A stretch of 64,000 nucleotides of DNA, from contig NC_049985.1 of the NCBI RefSeq assembly GCF_000003815.2, forward strand, positions 22,739,862 through 22,803,861, in the 5' to 3' direction. Both the position numbers and the translations under genes were made by a program. The stretch is from Branchiostoma floridae. Lineage: Eukaryota; Chordata; Leptocardii; Amphioxiformes; Branchiostomatidae. Positions 1 to 12,393 of this stretch are shown in pieces (position 1 is the first letter of the stretch; each line of letters starts with the position of its first letter). Below the pieces are notes generated by a model. The model was not told the origin of the DNA, made no database searches, and saw only the letters and a program-made list of their open reading frames with translations.

Positions 1-91
1 TCTGTCGGCCCTATTTCCCTAAATATCCAGTTAAAAAAACAACAGATTTGAGTTACCCCACAGATAAAGGTGAACAAGCGTTACATTGCAA
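1..91 (+). repeat. Foldback/MITE terminal arm, copy 1
   Basis: Contains the arm sequence ending in taccccacagataaaggtga. Related arms recur at 1793-1862 (inverted), 1921-1991 (direct), 2264-2343 (inverted) and 2400-2450 (direct), so this is one end of an inverted-repeat element family. The first element may run from here to 1862. Confidence 0.5.
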
Positions 92-359
92 GAAAATTTT
101 TCAATGGCAGAGGAAATGCTTATTGTATTACGCCTGATCTCAACTTACATGCAAAATGCACTGAATATGCTTCGCTGAAGCAAGAGAGAAAATATATGAT
201 ACGTGTTTTTAGATTATTCAAATGTCAACAAAATTAGCCAACTAACACGTATTAGTAACCGGGTTAATTGCCTTGTAGTTATGGTTGATGTGATGTGGCC
301 ACTGATGCGCAATGACCCGAATCATACGCTCCGTCGAAGCAACCAGACTCGTGGAAAAT

Positions 360-1110
360 TTCTCAATTGACAGGCAAAATGCCAAGAAGATGAGGTCACA
401 CCTTGTCATGTAGAATTTTATTTCCTTTTCTCTTAAACCCCACCCATTAATGATGTGGTGTTCGTTTATGTAGAAAGTGGTGTTCGTTTTGTGGTGTTCG
501 TTTGTTCGATTGTGGTGTTCGTTTATGTAAAAAGTGGCAGGACAAAGCTGGAGGGGTTGGTCACCATATAGATATATAAAATCAAATGTGGTTTAGTAAA
601 AATAAACAGGTTGTTGTAAGTTTTACTCACTTGATCGTGAATGGCGCATATCTAGTTGTATCTAATCTTTACTCATATCAAGCAAGTGGTAGGACAGAGC
701 TTGTAGTGATGCTATGTGCTACTCAACTGACAGAGAAAATGCCAAAGAGATTATGTCATAACTCGGCATCTAGAATTTGATTTCCTTTTCTCTAAAACCC
801 CACCCAGTAATAGATACCTTGTGGTGATAGTTAATTTCATGTGGCAAGTGGTAGGACAAAGCTGGGGGGGGGTCACCAAATAAATATAAAATTTAATGTG
901 TTTTAGTGAAAATAAACAGGTTGTTGTAAGTTTTACTTACTTTATAGTGAATGACACATATCAATTCTTTACTCATATGAAGCAAGTGCTTGTAGTACTG
1001 GTCTGTGCAGTGCTCACCTGACAACAGAGAAAATGCCAAGAAGATGAGGTCACACCTCGGCATCTAGAATTTGATTTCCTTTTCTCTAAAACCCCGCCCA
1101 ATGACAAAGC
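360..1110. repeat. Diverged tandem repeat, about 300-360 bp units
   Basis: The block tttccttttctct followed by aaaccccaccc or aaaccccgccc starts at about 421, 781 and 1075. Each is preceded by a 'gaaaatgccaa(g/a)ag' block. A second shared block (gtaggacaaagctgg, then ataaacaggttgttgtaag) lies at about 535-620 and 850-930. Small frames here are byproducts of the repeat. Confidence 0.6.
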
Positions 1111-1792
1111 GGGGTGGAGCCAGAAACAGTCCAATTTCATGGCCGTTGACTACAGCTGAGGCGCGCAGAGGTTGTTCGGTCGCGGACTGCCCACAAGTCA
1201 CTATTAAGTTGCACCGCTGGGTCACCCTCGTGACAGACCCAACCTTTTCTTCATTAATTCTCAGTAATGGTTGCATCCCGGGCTCATAATTCCTCCGACG
1301 TAGATAAATAGGAGGAATGATATTTTATCCACGGACACCTTTTAGTGTCGAGGTTTGTCATGATTAGGAACGCCCTATACGTTGACGAATGAAACCTAGC
1401 AATGGCCACTACAAGCTCAACTCTTTGATAGACATGGATCATTATCTGCTTATAGAATTCAAAGCAAAATGATTTATTTTGTACACAACATTCTTCGAAC
1501 TTGAATAGAATTAATATTATGGCTAGAACATATACGACAATATCACATGGCCGAATAATATCTTTTTTATGTAATTAAAAAATATCCCTTAAATTATGAC
1601 TGACAAACGTTGATCATCTTAGAATCTATTGACAAGGCACCAAATGCATTGGTAGTTTTTGCAAAGGTAAAAATAAAGATGTTAGTCATTCATAAATGTT
1701 ATATTAGAACACACGCAATATATAGAGCGAAGTTCTGAGATGTGCTGGTACTACCTCATAACCCCATTGCGAGCGTTCCACATAACACAAGT

Positions 1793-2450
1793 TCACCTTT
1801 GATAGCGGGGTAACCTAAATCCCTTATTTGAAATAACTTAGTATTTAGGGTTTCAAGTCGACTGCAACATATTTAATATTTTTCTAGATCTATATACTAA
1901 AAATATTGCTTCCACTGTCCGTCGACCTCATGTTCCCAAATACCCTGTTTTTAAAAACAACGGATATACGCTACCCCACGGATAAAGGTGATCTATTATT
2001 ACATGATAAAAGGAAAGAAAATGTACCCATTTGTTGTATATTTTAGTTTATGTTTTAGCACAGCCAGTAGATACCCATCTGAGTATGATGTAACATGCTC
2101 AAGGCACGTAATACTTGAACATGGAACCCCAATTTTATGTCCCTACCGAAACTCAAAGGCAGCCCTAACCATGATACTCTTCCTTGGACTGGAACCAACT
2201 CCACTAATTTGAACCAGGAGCTCAAATGTGAGGCTGCTATTAACTGGGCTACTCAACGCTAGCTCGCCTTTATCCGCAAGGCAACGTATATTCGTTGTTC
2301 TTGTTCTTTAAAAAACAGGGTAGTTAGGGATATCAAATTGACTGACTGTTTAATAGTTTGAAAGTAACTCAAATATTTTGAAAATATTGCAATTTAATGC
2401 CCTGTTTGTTTAAACAATGGATAAAAGTTACCCCGCGGAAAAAGGTGAAA
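1793..2450. mobile_element. Foldback element with 70-80 bp inverted arms enclosing a SINE
   Basis: The left arm, 1921-1991, runs from gtcgacctcatgttcccaaa to acggataaaggtga. The right arm, 2264-2343, is its diverged reverse complement (tcgcctttatccgcaaggca to tatcaaattgac). Further arms of alternating orientation flank it at 1793-1862 and 2400-2450. No transposase frame lies between the arms; most of the interior is a tRNA-derived SINE. Confidence 0.6.
2091..2262 (-). mobile_element. tRNA-derived SINE copy (minus orientation)
   Basis: Read on the minus strand it has an A-box-like tRNA head and a B-box-like ggttcaaatt. These are followed by the body motifs 'gttagggctgc', 'gggacataaaattggggttcc' and 'gccttgagcatgtta'. 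The same body occurs at 21238-21358, 44040-44210, 50170-50318 and 56799-56955, which defines a dispersed family. Confidence 0.6.
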
Positions 2451-4170
2451 TAGCGTCACATCCATGTATCTGATTTGTCAATCATACGAAATATCGTTTC
2501 CTAAAGACAAATCGCTATAGGAACAGCTCGAACATTTTTTTTACTCCCATTTTTATCCCGCTAGTACAACCTGGATCGTTAGAAAACCCTTGCTGGAGAA
2601 ATCGTAGCCTCCGATGCCCCCCGGACTCCCGCAGGGCTTGTGCATGCGATTGCCTGGGCAGAGCAGATAACAATGCTTTATTATCTCTCCATGCAGGAGG
2701 GAGCCTGGCAGATATTACAGTCTCTCTCTCGCCACGGGAGGGCCTGGCGCACGATAATGCCAGCAGTAATAAAGACAAGAACTCTACTTAATGGTTACCT
2801 GGAGGCATGCCTTGATACCACATGTCCTCATCTACAATTTGTCTTCACATCGTATCAATATCAATTCAACGTTTCTGGCCATCGAACCTACTGATCAATA
2901 GATCTTGATAGTATCATTGTAGAAAGGTAGTGGAATGATATCTGAAACGTCAGACAGTTTCAAAATCATTCCAATTGCTTGAGCAACTATTTTTTTATTT
3001 GAGTTTTTCAAATAAACAATGACAAGAAAAGTTAGGGAACCATCCCACAAAATGACAACAAGAATAACACAAATTATCCCAACATAACCATGACTATAAC
3101 AATTCTGATGAACTTATATTCAAAAAGTATATAACTGAGATCTCAAACCATTACAAAACTGAGTTTAGATTAGATTGCTTGAGCAATTGTTATCTTGAGA
3201 ACTTTCTCATCAGTTTCCATATTTTGATGTTGTCTTCAATTGATATGATAACGACGAAAAAGGGAATACTGAATAGATGTAAACTATAATCATGAACTTC
3301 AAACACTACAGATATTTGTTTTTGTAACATGACATCATTCACCTATAATTTCATCGGGTTGGAACATATGGTTCGTCTGGATAAAAATGCGTCATTATCT
3401 AAACGCGGTGTCTAGTAAATAGCGTTTGGAACAGCATACATGATAATCGTTTACGTTTGTGACTGCATTGTTAGAAGCGCCACCTTAGCTGCAGTTCCCG
3501 TCCACCCCTAGGAAGATGACAGACAGTCACCACAACTCCTGCTGCTGATTATAAATCAATCTTAGTTGCGAATGATGACCATTGATAGTATTCACTAGTA
3601 TAATAACTAGTATAATTCAGTTCCCGATATGAAAAAAGCAATCGCTTGATCAGCATTTTTGATAAAAATTCTGTAGGCTATTATCACATCTATCAATACG
3701 TGTTGTAGTGGAGTATGCAACATCCTGGAATAAAATCTTCTGTGGATAAAAGATAATCGTGCAATTTAATGGAAAAGTGCCAGCTATTTCAGTTACGGAT
3801 GTACAAAATAGCCTCATATAAAGATAAGATAAAGTGAAGAGTTTCAACGTACCAGTGAAGTAAAAAAAAATGGAGAACCGACTACAAAACTGATGTATCT
3901 TCACATTATCGTACTGATATTGATGCAGTACTTCCTCCCCCACTGACGAGATAACGGCATCAGTCTGTAAATGTCTTCACGGGACGTACAGTAATCTCAG
4001 CCGGTATGGATACACCGTGTGGCGCCAAAAAGTAAAAGTAGTCTTTTTTTTTTACCTCGAGTCCATAAAATGTCATGGAGGTTATATTTTCACTAGCGTT
4101 TGTGTCTCTGTCTGTCTGTATGTGAACAAGGTAACACGACGGCTGGGTGGATTGATTTCATACTTGGTGT
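2451..4170. other. Intergenic stretch, no gene recognised
   Basis: AT-rich DNA with short frames on both strands (2515-2894, 3650-3943) that have no recognisable domain, no convincing start context and no splice structure. Nothing here supports a gene. Confidence 0.6.
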
Positions 4171-4173
4171 GTC

Positions 4174-4345
4174 TGTGGGGTGTGATGAAAGCTTGAAATG
4201 ATTAGATTTTGGGCCCCCTAGCGGCTTCCCTTTGTACTGCAGCGCAACTTCCAAATTTGATGGGGTGTGATGAAGGCTGGAAATTTTTAGATTTCCGGCT
4301 CCCTAGCGGCTTCCCTTGGTACTGCAGTGCAACTTCCGGTATTGC
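4174..4345. repeat. Two-copy tandem repeat, about 84 bp
   Basis: Two adjacent copies share 'gggtgtgatgaa', 'cccctagcggcttccctt' or 'tccctagcggcttccctt', and 'tactgcag(c/t)gcaacttcc'. A related 'ggccctctaacgg...attgcagttgaagttc' block occurs near 47730-47775, so the unit is part of a dispersed element. The DNA just upstream (about 4095-4173) reads like the same family. Confidence 0.6.
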
Positions 4346-4702
4346 AATCATGTGCCCTGAACAAGCTATGGTCACGAATTTTTAGTATCAGATAGCTCTT
4401 GTCCTTAGGAATAAGTGACAAAAGTTTGCCCCCCCCCCCCTACTTTCCAATTGGACCGTTAGACATATTTAAAAAAAAGGCATAGTTTAAGGACTAATAG
4501 TAAAGATTCCTGGTCTGAGAAGCACATTGATGGAGCTAGTGACTAAAAACAGTGGGAAGTCTAGTAGAATGGCCCATAAAGTGTGTTTTTACTCGTTTGA
4601 AATGGTTGCAATTTTACAATACCTTTGTTGGTGCTTCCTGGATCGTATTACCGGATATATGTTGAAGAGTTTTGTTGCTGTTTTTATGCACAAATGGTAG
4701 AG

Positions 4703-5448
4703 CTTCGCAAAAGGCCGGTGACTTCCTTTCTGGCTTTAAATGACATATTTGCTGGCATTTCGTCCCTCGACACATTAAAAAAGTCCAATACCGTTCCAAA
4801 GAACTCACCAAATGGCACAGTCTCATATTTTCAATAGCAAAGGGTATAGATTCGTGAGTTCGATATTTCCTTTCTGATTTCAAGTGACATATTCGTGGCA
4901 TTGCTTCTCTACACGTTAAAAAGAAAAAAAGAAGCCCAATACCGTTCCAAAGAACTCACCAAATGGCACAGAATCATATTTTTACCGGACTGGCAATCGG
5001 TATAGATTCGATGATTTCCTTTCTGACTTCAAGTGACATATTTGTGGCATATTTGTGGCATATTTTTGACATATTTGTGGCATTTCTTCTCTTGACACGT
5101 TAAAAAGAAAAAAAAAAGTCCAGTGCCGTTCGAAAGAACTCACCACCAAATGATACATTGTCATATTTTCACTAGCAGTGGGCATAAATTCAATGATTCT
5201 TTAAGTGACATATTTGTGGCATTTCTTCTCGTGACACGTTAAAAAAGTACAATGCCGTTCCAAAGAACTCACCAAATGATACAGTCTCGTAGTTTCACTA
5301 GCAATTGGTATAGCTTCAATGATTCTTCAAGTGACATATCTGTGGTATATTTGTGACATACTTGTGGTATTTCTTCTCTTGACACGTTAAAAAGAAAAAG
5401 AAGTCCAACACCGTCCAAAAAAAATCGCCGAATGGCACGGTCTCAGTT
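4703..5448. repeat. Tandem array, five to six degenerate units of 130-190 bp
   Basis: The motif 'ccgttccaaagaactcacca' recurs near 4793, 4944, 5126 (changed), 5254 and 5411 (degraded). Each is preceded by 'gacatatttgtggcatttcttctc' variants and 'gacacgttaaaaa'. Length differences come from local duplications of 'catatttgtggcatatttgtgg' and A-runs. Frames at 4614-5185 are inside the array and are not genes. Confidence 0.75.
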
Positions 5449-6764
5449 GTGACCGATTATCTAAACTCTCCTCCATGATTTTCCCGGTCGTTAACGGTCC
5501 GAAGCGGCATGTGTTAGGCCACGCAGTGACCATTCGTCTCTCCAAGGGGGATTCCAAAACTACTATCTTGGTAATGGCACCTTTCTCATGAGACCTACTT
5601 TTATGAGGAATACGGTACGTGGTTTTAAAACCGTATCAATCATACATAGACACCGCTCGACTCGTGATCCCTGGAGTTTATTTTTACCGAGGAAGTCTGA
5701 CGTCTTCCACACTAGTGGTGCAGCGTTGATCTGTGAAGGGAATGATCCACTAATTCTCTTAACTCATTTTGATGAACGTCAGTCATCTACCTTCGAGCGT
5801 TTCCGTCAATATTTGATCATTTGTAAGTTTTACTTTAATGACGACGCATGTCCTTCACCCTGTACAAAGAATCGCACTGGTACACACGCGACAGATAGGA
5901 CGATGTACATGTACATTTTTTTTCATCGCAAAATGGCATATTTGCTCCATAAAACTTGCTCTGAAAGGTAGTTCCGAGCAAATGTGAAGCCGTAATATCA
6001 CATTTCCGTAAGCCTGGTGGACAATCGTTGTCAACAGAAGAAACGGAAAAACAGTTGCGATGTGATCAAGGTTTCCGTCAATGGTTGCTATATTGCTCAA
6101 AATAACGTTTAGAGACAGATTGTCAATCTATGTGTGATATAAGTAAATTTAATTTTAGATCAAAATGTGCCATTTGGAGGAAAATAAGTACACGTAATAC
6201 CCACACTCACAAAATCCAGTCCAAGAATACACAACCTTCAAACTCATTTTAGTATATAGTGACCAGCCTCTATAGCTCTGCTCTACCACTTGCTACATGG
6301 TGTATTCGAACACCACAGGATGGCTGCTACTTTAGTAGTTAGTATGGTGACAGTAGCCTGATCTGGGTCATTTAATCTATTTCTTTGGAGAAGAAAGGGG
6401 AACGCAGAAAAAAACTTGCTTTTTGAATATAATGAAACAAGTATTGATCACAGTCTGGAATTTGGATTTTTGCTAATGACGACTTTGTAATGCATACTTA
6501 TTAGATAACATAAAATGCATATATGTAATAATCTACTTATAAACTCAAATTCACTAGTGAATGAAACGCCTTACACACCTATAAGTTAATGTTATAGTCA
6601 TAGATTGAAAGCAGAATTATCATTGGTGTCTTAATAATCAAAAGAGCTAATTTTAATACTAATATGTATATTAGTTCGACTTCTTTTCGCTTCTTAGGAC
6701 AGTTGTTAAGTACGGACTGGTATAACTTATATGTACATGGTTTATCTAATTGCATTATGAACTT
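5449..6764. other. Intergenic stretch, no gene supported
   Basis: A 127-codon frame at 5588-5971 (+) starts with ATG, but its composition is not coding-like, it has no recognisable domain and it runs into AT-rich sequence. I see no splice or promoter structure around it. Confidence 0.5.
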
Positions 6765-6819
6765 ATGATGTCATGATGACGTTATCAAGTAGTACTTGAT
6801 GACGTCATCATGACATCAT
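6765..6819. repeat. Long hairpin palindrome (about 27-bp stem, 1-nt loop)
   Basis: The left arm 6765-6791 (atgatgtcatgatgacg..., ending atcaagta) pairs with the right arm 6793-6819 (tacttgat..., ending catgacatcat). There is one mismatched position and a single unpaired base. The arms contain repeated CRE-like tgacgtca/tgatgacg cores. Confidence 0.8.
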
Positions 6820-8679
6820 ACTAACCACAGATTTAGAAAAAAAAGCTAAAAAGTGCTGTCCCTGGCTTCTAATTCGACTTTTATAATTGCTACTTTTAAG
6901 AAATATACATATCAGTGATTTAAAAAGATCTTTGGGTAAATTTTATCATATCTTGTAATGATTTTTTAAATGAAGTTTTTCTTGAATTTTATTTACTCCT
7001 TACACTGCCAGCATTTCGGAGCGTGCACTAAATAGCACCGGACAGGATAAAATTTCAAAATAAGGAGGAAAATTAATGGGCGCTAGGATACCATCCATAT
7101 AATCGAATCAGCATAGCGTAACCTACTTCTACATTATGTAATAAGATAGGTCATAGTGGCACTCCGCTTGAAGAATCGTGAAACACACAACCGGTTCTAC
7201 CCTGAAAACGCTAGACAAAAGGTCGCTGGAGCGCAGGTGCTCCCGAAAGGCAATACTTGTCACGGGTCAGAGAAAAACAAACCGTACCCGATGAGCCAGA
7301 CTTAAACCCGTTTTGCGCTTTTGTGTTCAATTGTAACGCCCCAGCCGCCGTGTCACATCAAAAATACATTACACACACGCCTACGACAAGCTGAGATTGA
7401 TGTGTTAGGCCACTGCCTTCCTCCAAAAGTTTTCCATATCAATCCACATGCTGTGAAATTAAACAAGTTTATAGATTGACAGCTATTCGGTATCAAACAC
7501 AATCAATCCACATGCCAACGTCTATCGGTATAAGCAATCATCTTGGAGACCCGGTATTGAGCAAACTTTTTATCATCGTCGACCTTGTACGACAAAATAG
7601 AAGCTTGAAGCTGAACTCGATCCGTTTTCAATGAGAAACACATTCGTCAAGAAACCTTCTTTTCATTAGATGTCAAATCGAACGATTAGTTTTTGAGAGG
7701 TATCCGCTTCATCTGACAAGCAGGGAAAATTCGAAGGAGAGACTTTGTATAGGGACGACGAAACTGGTACTAATGTAAATCAAGTAAAGGACCTGGTGAC
7801 TCGAAAGCTATCCCTTGTGACCAAACCCATTAATAAAAGCCATTCTTGACAAACGAGCTTCTAGTGACCCTATCTTAGAGCCTTATATGTAAAGGCAAAC
7901 ATAGCAAGATTATGCAGTACTTTATGTGACCCGTGGAATATTAGAACCATACATTAATTGTGATATTCCAATGGAAATAAATGCACACTAAACAACTAAA
8001 CTAACTTTGACAAATCAAAGACAGGTTTGTAAATGAAAGCGACGGTGACTGTTACTTCCAGGACGTGACGATAGAAATATGTAAATACGTCAACGGGTAA
8101 TAAGTGCCAGATAACCTGTGTCATCCCCCGTCTCTGACTAAGTGTTGGGTAATGTAAAAGTAAGTCTTTATACATAATGCCGTTTAACAACACGAAGTTT
8201 CAGACGAATATTAATTGATTTTGCTTTTTGTATTTTTAAATAAAATGCTTGGACCCATGTTTGGATTTTCTGTGAATATGAAAAATATGAATATTGTCAG
8301 ATATATTAACAATGTCATTCTATTTTGCCTGGAAACCTGGTACCGGGACTCGTGAGAATGTTTTCTTTGAAAATCAAAAGAAGCAAACATTATGTTTGAA
8401 CATAATTATGATTATGCACTGTTCACTTCTCAAATGAACATTTTTTTTGCAATTTGTGGTGCCATGTCTACTATGACGTCACGAGTGGAAATTAACTTAA
8501 TAAGTACCTTGCGACATGATTCAAGAACTGAGAGAATGATTTGTAAGTTTCAAGTTTAAGATATTTTGTGCAAACGTCTATGATCGTTGTATAATACTCA
8601 TAATCGTTTTTTGTACTCAGGAACTGTTTACTTTAGTATAATTGGCGATGTAAGTACTTTATTCGAATATTTTACACAG
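6820..8679. other. Sequence upstream of the receptor exons, no coding exon recognised
   Basis: I searched by eye for upstream Cys-loop receptor exons (the FPMDxxxCP Cys-loop and signal-peptide exons) and found none. The acceptor at 8678-8679 shows the gene must begin upstream, so this is probably intron. A 65-codon frame at 7996-8193 (-) has no support. Confidence 0.4.
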
Positions 8680-8832
8680 GGCACTACATCATCATGACCG
8701 TAGACTTCTATCTGAAGAGGAACATGGGATATTTCCTCATCCAGACCTACCTGCCCTGCATCCTGATCGTGGTACTTTCTTGGGTCTCCTTCTGGATCAA
8801 CAAGGAGTCCACTCCTGCCCGAGTAGCCCTAG
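8680..8832 (+). CDS. GABA-A receptor alpha/gamma-like subunit, TM1 exon (partial gene)
   Basis: First visible coding exon of a Cys-loop, anion-selective ligand-gated channel subunit of the GABA-A class in the plasma membrane. It encodes the end of the extracellular domain ([14 protein letters not shown]), TM1 ([20 protein letters not shown]) and the start of the TM1-TM2 loop/TM2 ([13 protein letters not shown]). The PAR motif at the cytoplasmic end of TM2 is the signature of anion-selective members. The exon has a tttacacag acceptor and an AG|gtaaaa donor. It is 153 bp, the size I recall for the corresponding vertebrate GABA-A exon. The last base is the first base of a Gly codon completed by the next exon. 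The extracellular ligand-binding exons were not found in the 8.7 kb upstream, so the gene is incomplete here. TM1 resembles gamma subunits, while the ARVALG of TM2 resembles beta subunits. Class assignment is firm; subunit orthology is not. Confidence 0.93.
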
Positions 8833-8959
8833 GTAAAAACATCAACACTAATCTTCAGCGTTCACTCTCTGTAACATCGCCTATCATAATTCAACCGTGT
8901 GTCATTATACCGCCACGTTAGTATACAGATTGCCTTGAACACAGAATGTTAAAAATCTT

Positions 8960-9235
8960 AAATGTAATACAATTCATATACTTGAATGTAAGTTCATCTG
9001 TGACGGTGGTCAACATAATGATACAATTTTAAGACCAAGGTCAAGCACTTTTGACCCTTTGCTGACGTCACACTTCCGCTCCGGATGTGTGACTTAGGCT
9101 CTGGGTCATTTCAACTTGAGAAGGAACAGAGGACTGATCAAAAGCTTGTTGGTAAGTGCTTTATTTTTTGTACGGACATATGGTCTTAAACTTTCAACAT
9201 AATACAATTCAGATATTATTTTATGTGTTGAAAAC
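8960..9235. mobile_element. Foldback/MITE copy related to the one at 13383-13655
   Basis: Contains 'gtaagttcatctgtgacggt', 'caattttaagac', 'tgacttaggctctgggtcat', 'ttcaacttgagaagga' and 'gtacggacatatggtcttaaa'. The same blocks occur in order or in inverted form in the element after the receptor stop codon. The left arm here is shorter, so this looks like a copy with an internal deletion. Confidence 0.7.
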
Positions 9236-10130
9236 AATCTTAAGAAGCCCTCTATAACAAAGTTTTTTTTAGTTGGCGGTATAATGGCACCTGGTGGAAT
9301 TATGAGAATGTATGTTACGTGGGCGTAAATCACTCGCTAAGTAGTTTTCTTGTGGGACCTCCTGGTGGAGACTTCACAACGATTATTGGTGTTCCTACAT
9401 AAATGCCCTTAATGCCATATACGGCAAGAATCAAAGGCAACAGAAACGACCAGACCCATTACCTGATCTTATCGGGTCAAGACATAGCTTTTTCACCGCA
9501 AGCGAAGGTAGAGACAAAGCGAAACATCAATTCCCTATATGGGGAGCGGTTGAGCAAAGGTGGGCGAGCAAAGACCGACTAAAAGGTTTTAAGAGCGTAG
9601 ACCGACTGTTGTATCAGTCACTCTGAATCCGTACATGGTTTTCAACTGCAAGACATTTATCAAAAACTGGAAGTCAACTATAGGAATATCTCTTTTGGGG
9701 GTTAAGGCGCTACATTTTCTATGGGATATTCAATAAATCATTACTAACTATTGACACACTACTGATAGTTGGACTACAACAACGTTCGGGAAGCAAGCTT
9801 ACTGTGCTTATCTTTTGTTGTTGAAACTTTTGGAAAGCTGTTTGAAAGATGACCTATTTTGCAAATTGATGTCATAGCCAGAGGTTAATCTGACATGTCA
9901 GACGTACTAAATGAAGGTGTTGTCAGAAATTGATTTGAGCTGCTTACAGGACACCTTTCAAACAAAGTTGACGAGTAAATAAGTCTGCTTGATAACTTGA
10001 TTTTGTAACTGTAGGGTCGTCCTAGAAAGAGCTTTGTTTTGATTTTGATAATAATGCTGGACGGAAAACATCAATTTTACAAAATGAACAAACTATAACC
10101 CCAAATCCCCCACTACCAAAAAAAAACGTA

Positions 10131-10430
10131 AACGTTTTCTTAATATTTTCATCAATGTTCTACTCGGAATTGAACCATTGAATAAGCTAAAATGTGAATC
10201 ATGAAAACGAGCGAAGGAGTACAGAAAAAAACATATTAAACCAAAAAAGATCGAGGTATACAAAACTAAGATAAACTAATTATTATTCGAAATATCAACC
10301 TATAAATACCTCAAAGTTGTATTGATCAACGTTTTTATTTAACTTTCCTCAACATTTTACAGAGAATTGAATAATTAAGATAAAAAGTGGAATCATGCTA
10401 ACGAGCAAGAAGCTTACTACATAGACATCA
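10131..10430. repeat. Degenerate direct repeat, period about 197 bp
   Basis: Two intronic blocks, from 10131 and from 10328, share 'aacgtttt...', 'tcaatgtt/tcaacatt', 'gaattga', 'aagt/aatgtg(g)aatcatg' and 'aacgagc(g)aag' in the same order. Strongly diverged. Confidence 0.45.
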
Positions 10431-11512
10431 AACAGAAAAATAACATCCAAATATTCAAAACCAAAAGAAACAAACTTTTATCCGCACTCCTCCCGAATTT
10501 TATCTTTAACAACTTTATGTTTATTTTACTTCTTTTAACGTTATACTCCCATCCTAGTAGATACAATTACTTTACTTATCAAACTTAATGCATTTAGCCT
10601 ATGCTGGGCATAAGTATGCAATGGAGATCATTATCTTATCTTTTCACTTTCGCCTTGAAAAATAAGTGAAAGGGAACCACTTGATGGAGTGAGCGGATTT
10701 TAATGTTTCATTCGACTGTTCGCTTGGTAATCTTTTCCAGGCCTTTTCCCAGAACTAATTGTAGAAACGACTGATAACATTATTTTATGTCTCGACAGTT
10801 TATTATTCCGATTGAAGATAGGCTTTCTTTGAAAGCTACATCTTGTGTCTATAGTTGAGTGGACGCTTTGTTCTGCACCATTACCTAGATTAAATTTAGC
10901 GATACCCAGCACGAAGTTAGAGCTCCTACCGGATTCTTTGAAATATAGCATTTGTACTGAGGCCTCGTTTTTCAACTAATGTGATATCATATCAAAATTT
11001 CACCAGGGACTCTATCAAACAGTGGTTCTTCTAATGCACATGATATTACTACTCTATGCATTTTGATTGTTATCAGTTGTGTTGGTGATCTGTCTTCCTA
11101 CTATCAGATGCACCACAAGAAATATATTATGACAAGAAAGTTAACTGGACGATAAGAAATCAATCCATGAAACAAAAGTACAAATACTAGAACTTTATAG
11201 GGACTACCCAAATCAAAGTATTCAAGAACAAAATTTTAGGAAGCTGAATTAATTACTTTACACTTGCTCCAAAGCTGCAGTTGATCAGAACACGGTTAGC
11301 CCCCGAAAAAGGCCCCTTCGCAATTTACTCCTTGTTATTGTTCATCATGTCCTTTAAGAAGTTTAATGAGGAAATGATTGAAATTCGGACATCAATTAAT
11401 TTTCTGAATTAAAACTTCACATCAAGCTATTTTTGTGATGGAATTTTGTCCGAGATACGACTCCGCCCAGTTTCAAAGACAAAATCACTTGCAATGCACA
11501 TTTCTTACGCGG

Positions 11513-11884
11513 CGGACATGATAGATCGAAGACGAGGTCAATGAGGCAAACAGGCAGAACTTATTTCTTAAATCAGCTCTCATTTAGTTTTCTACCAAAC
11601 TATACATTTTTTCACAATATAAGATCAAATGATAAATATTATAACTTATGTTATGCACTGAAATATGTACCAATTTAGAGTAGCGTAGACTGATCCCATA
11701 GTCCCTGAAGAGATGCAAAATAAAAAACACAGAATTGAAAATATTTGACAGACATTCAGCCATTCTTCTATTGGTCGATTTCCTTTGAATTTCATGCTTT
11801 TATCATTGGTTGACCTGCTAATAATGATGGACCGTCTTTTGTTTGCCTCATTGAACTCGCTTTAGATCTATCATGGCCGCCGCG
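11513..11884. mobile_element. Foldback/MITE in receptor intron
   Basis: The left end, 11513-11562 (cgcggcggacatgatagatc, then gacgaggtcaatgaggcaaa), is matched in inverted orientation by 11837-11884 (tgtttgcctcattgaactcg, then atctatcatggccgccgcg). About 270 bp of AT-rich, non-coding spacer lies between. Confidence 0.75.
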
Positions 11885-12393
11885 AAAGTAAGGTGTATGG
11901 TAGAGCTCTTCCTCACCAGGTATCAGATACAGCAATCTTCCTGACCTTATCGGAACAGGGATAATTACTCAGGCCATTAAACGTCTTTTACTCAAAAGGT
12001 CAGAGACCTTAAGTCAAGACCTCTGCTATAATCAATACACTAATTTCCGGCCCAACTGTACTCTATCATGGTTTGCAACTTATTTTACTACATGCTTGCC
12101 ATTTGCCACAGCTTAGCTTAGTTTTCCCATCTCTTTTAACCACTAATTATTGCTTTTACTACGTGGTCGCAATGAAAATGTTTAAGGGTAGAGAGGGATA
12201 AACAATTTGGTGTTTCTAAACCATTTCAGCCAAGTCGATGAAGTTTTGACACCAGGGTATTAAGATAACAAATACTCAGAAACGAATTGATTGTAGAAAA
12301 ACTATCCAGTTTCTTAAAGAAGTGTAATCTTGCACATTTCAAACAAAGATAAATAGATACACAATTATAATACTGCTTTTACGACAACTGCAG

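Larger units (their letters stand above)
8833..12393 (+). other. Intron of the GABA-A receptor-like gene
   Basis: A 3.56-kb phase-1 intron (gtaaaa...caactgcag). It carries a foldback-repeat copy (8960-9235), a degenerate two-unit tandem repeat (10131-10430) and another foldback (11513-11884). No nested gene was recognised; the minus-strand frame at 10700-10975 has no support. Confidence 0.8.

Noticed and set aside
5588-5971. 127-codon plus-strand frame
   Set aside because: No recognisable domain, poor composition and no conserved context; likely chance.
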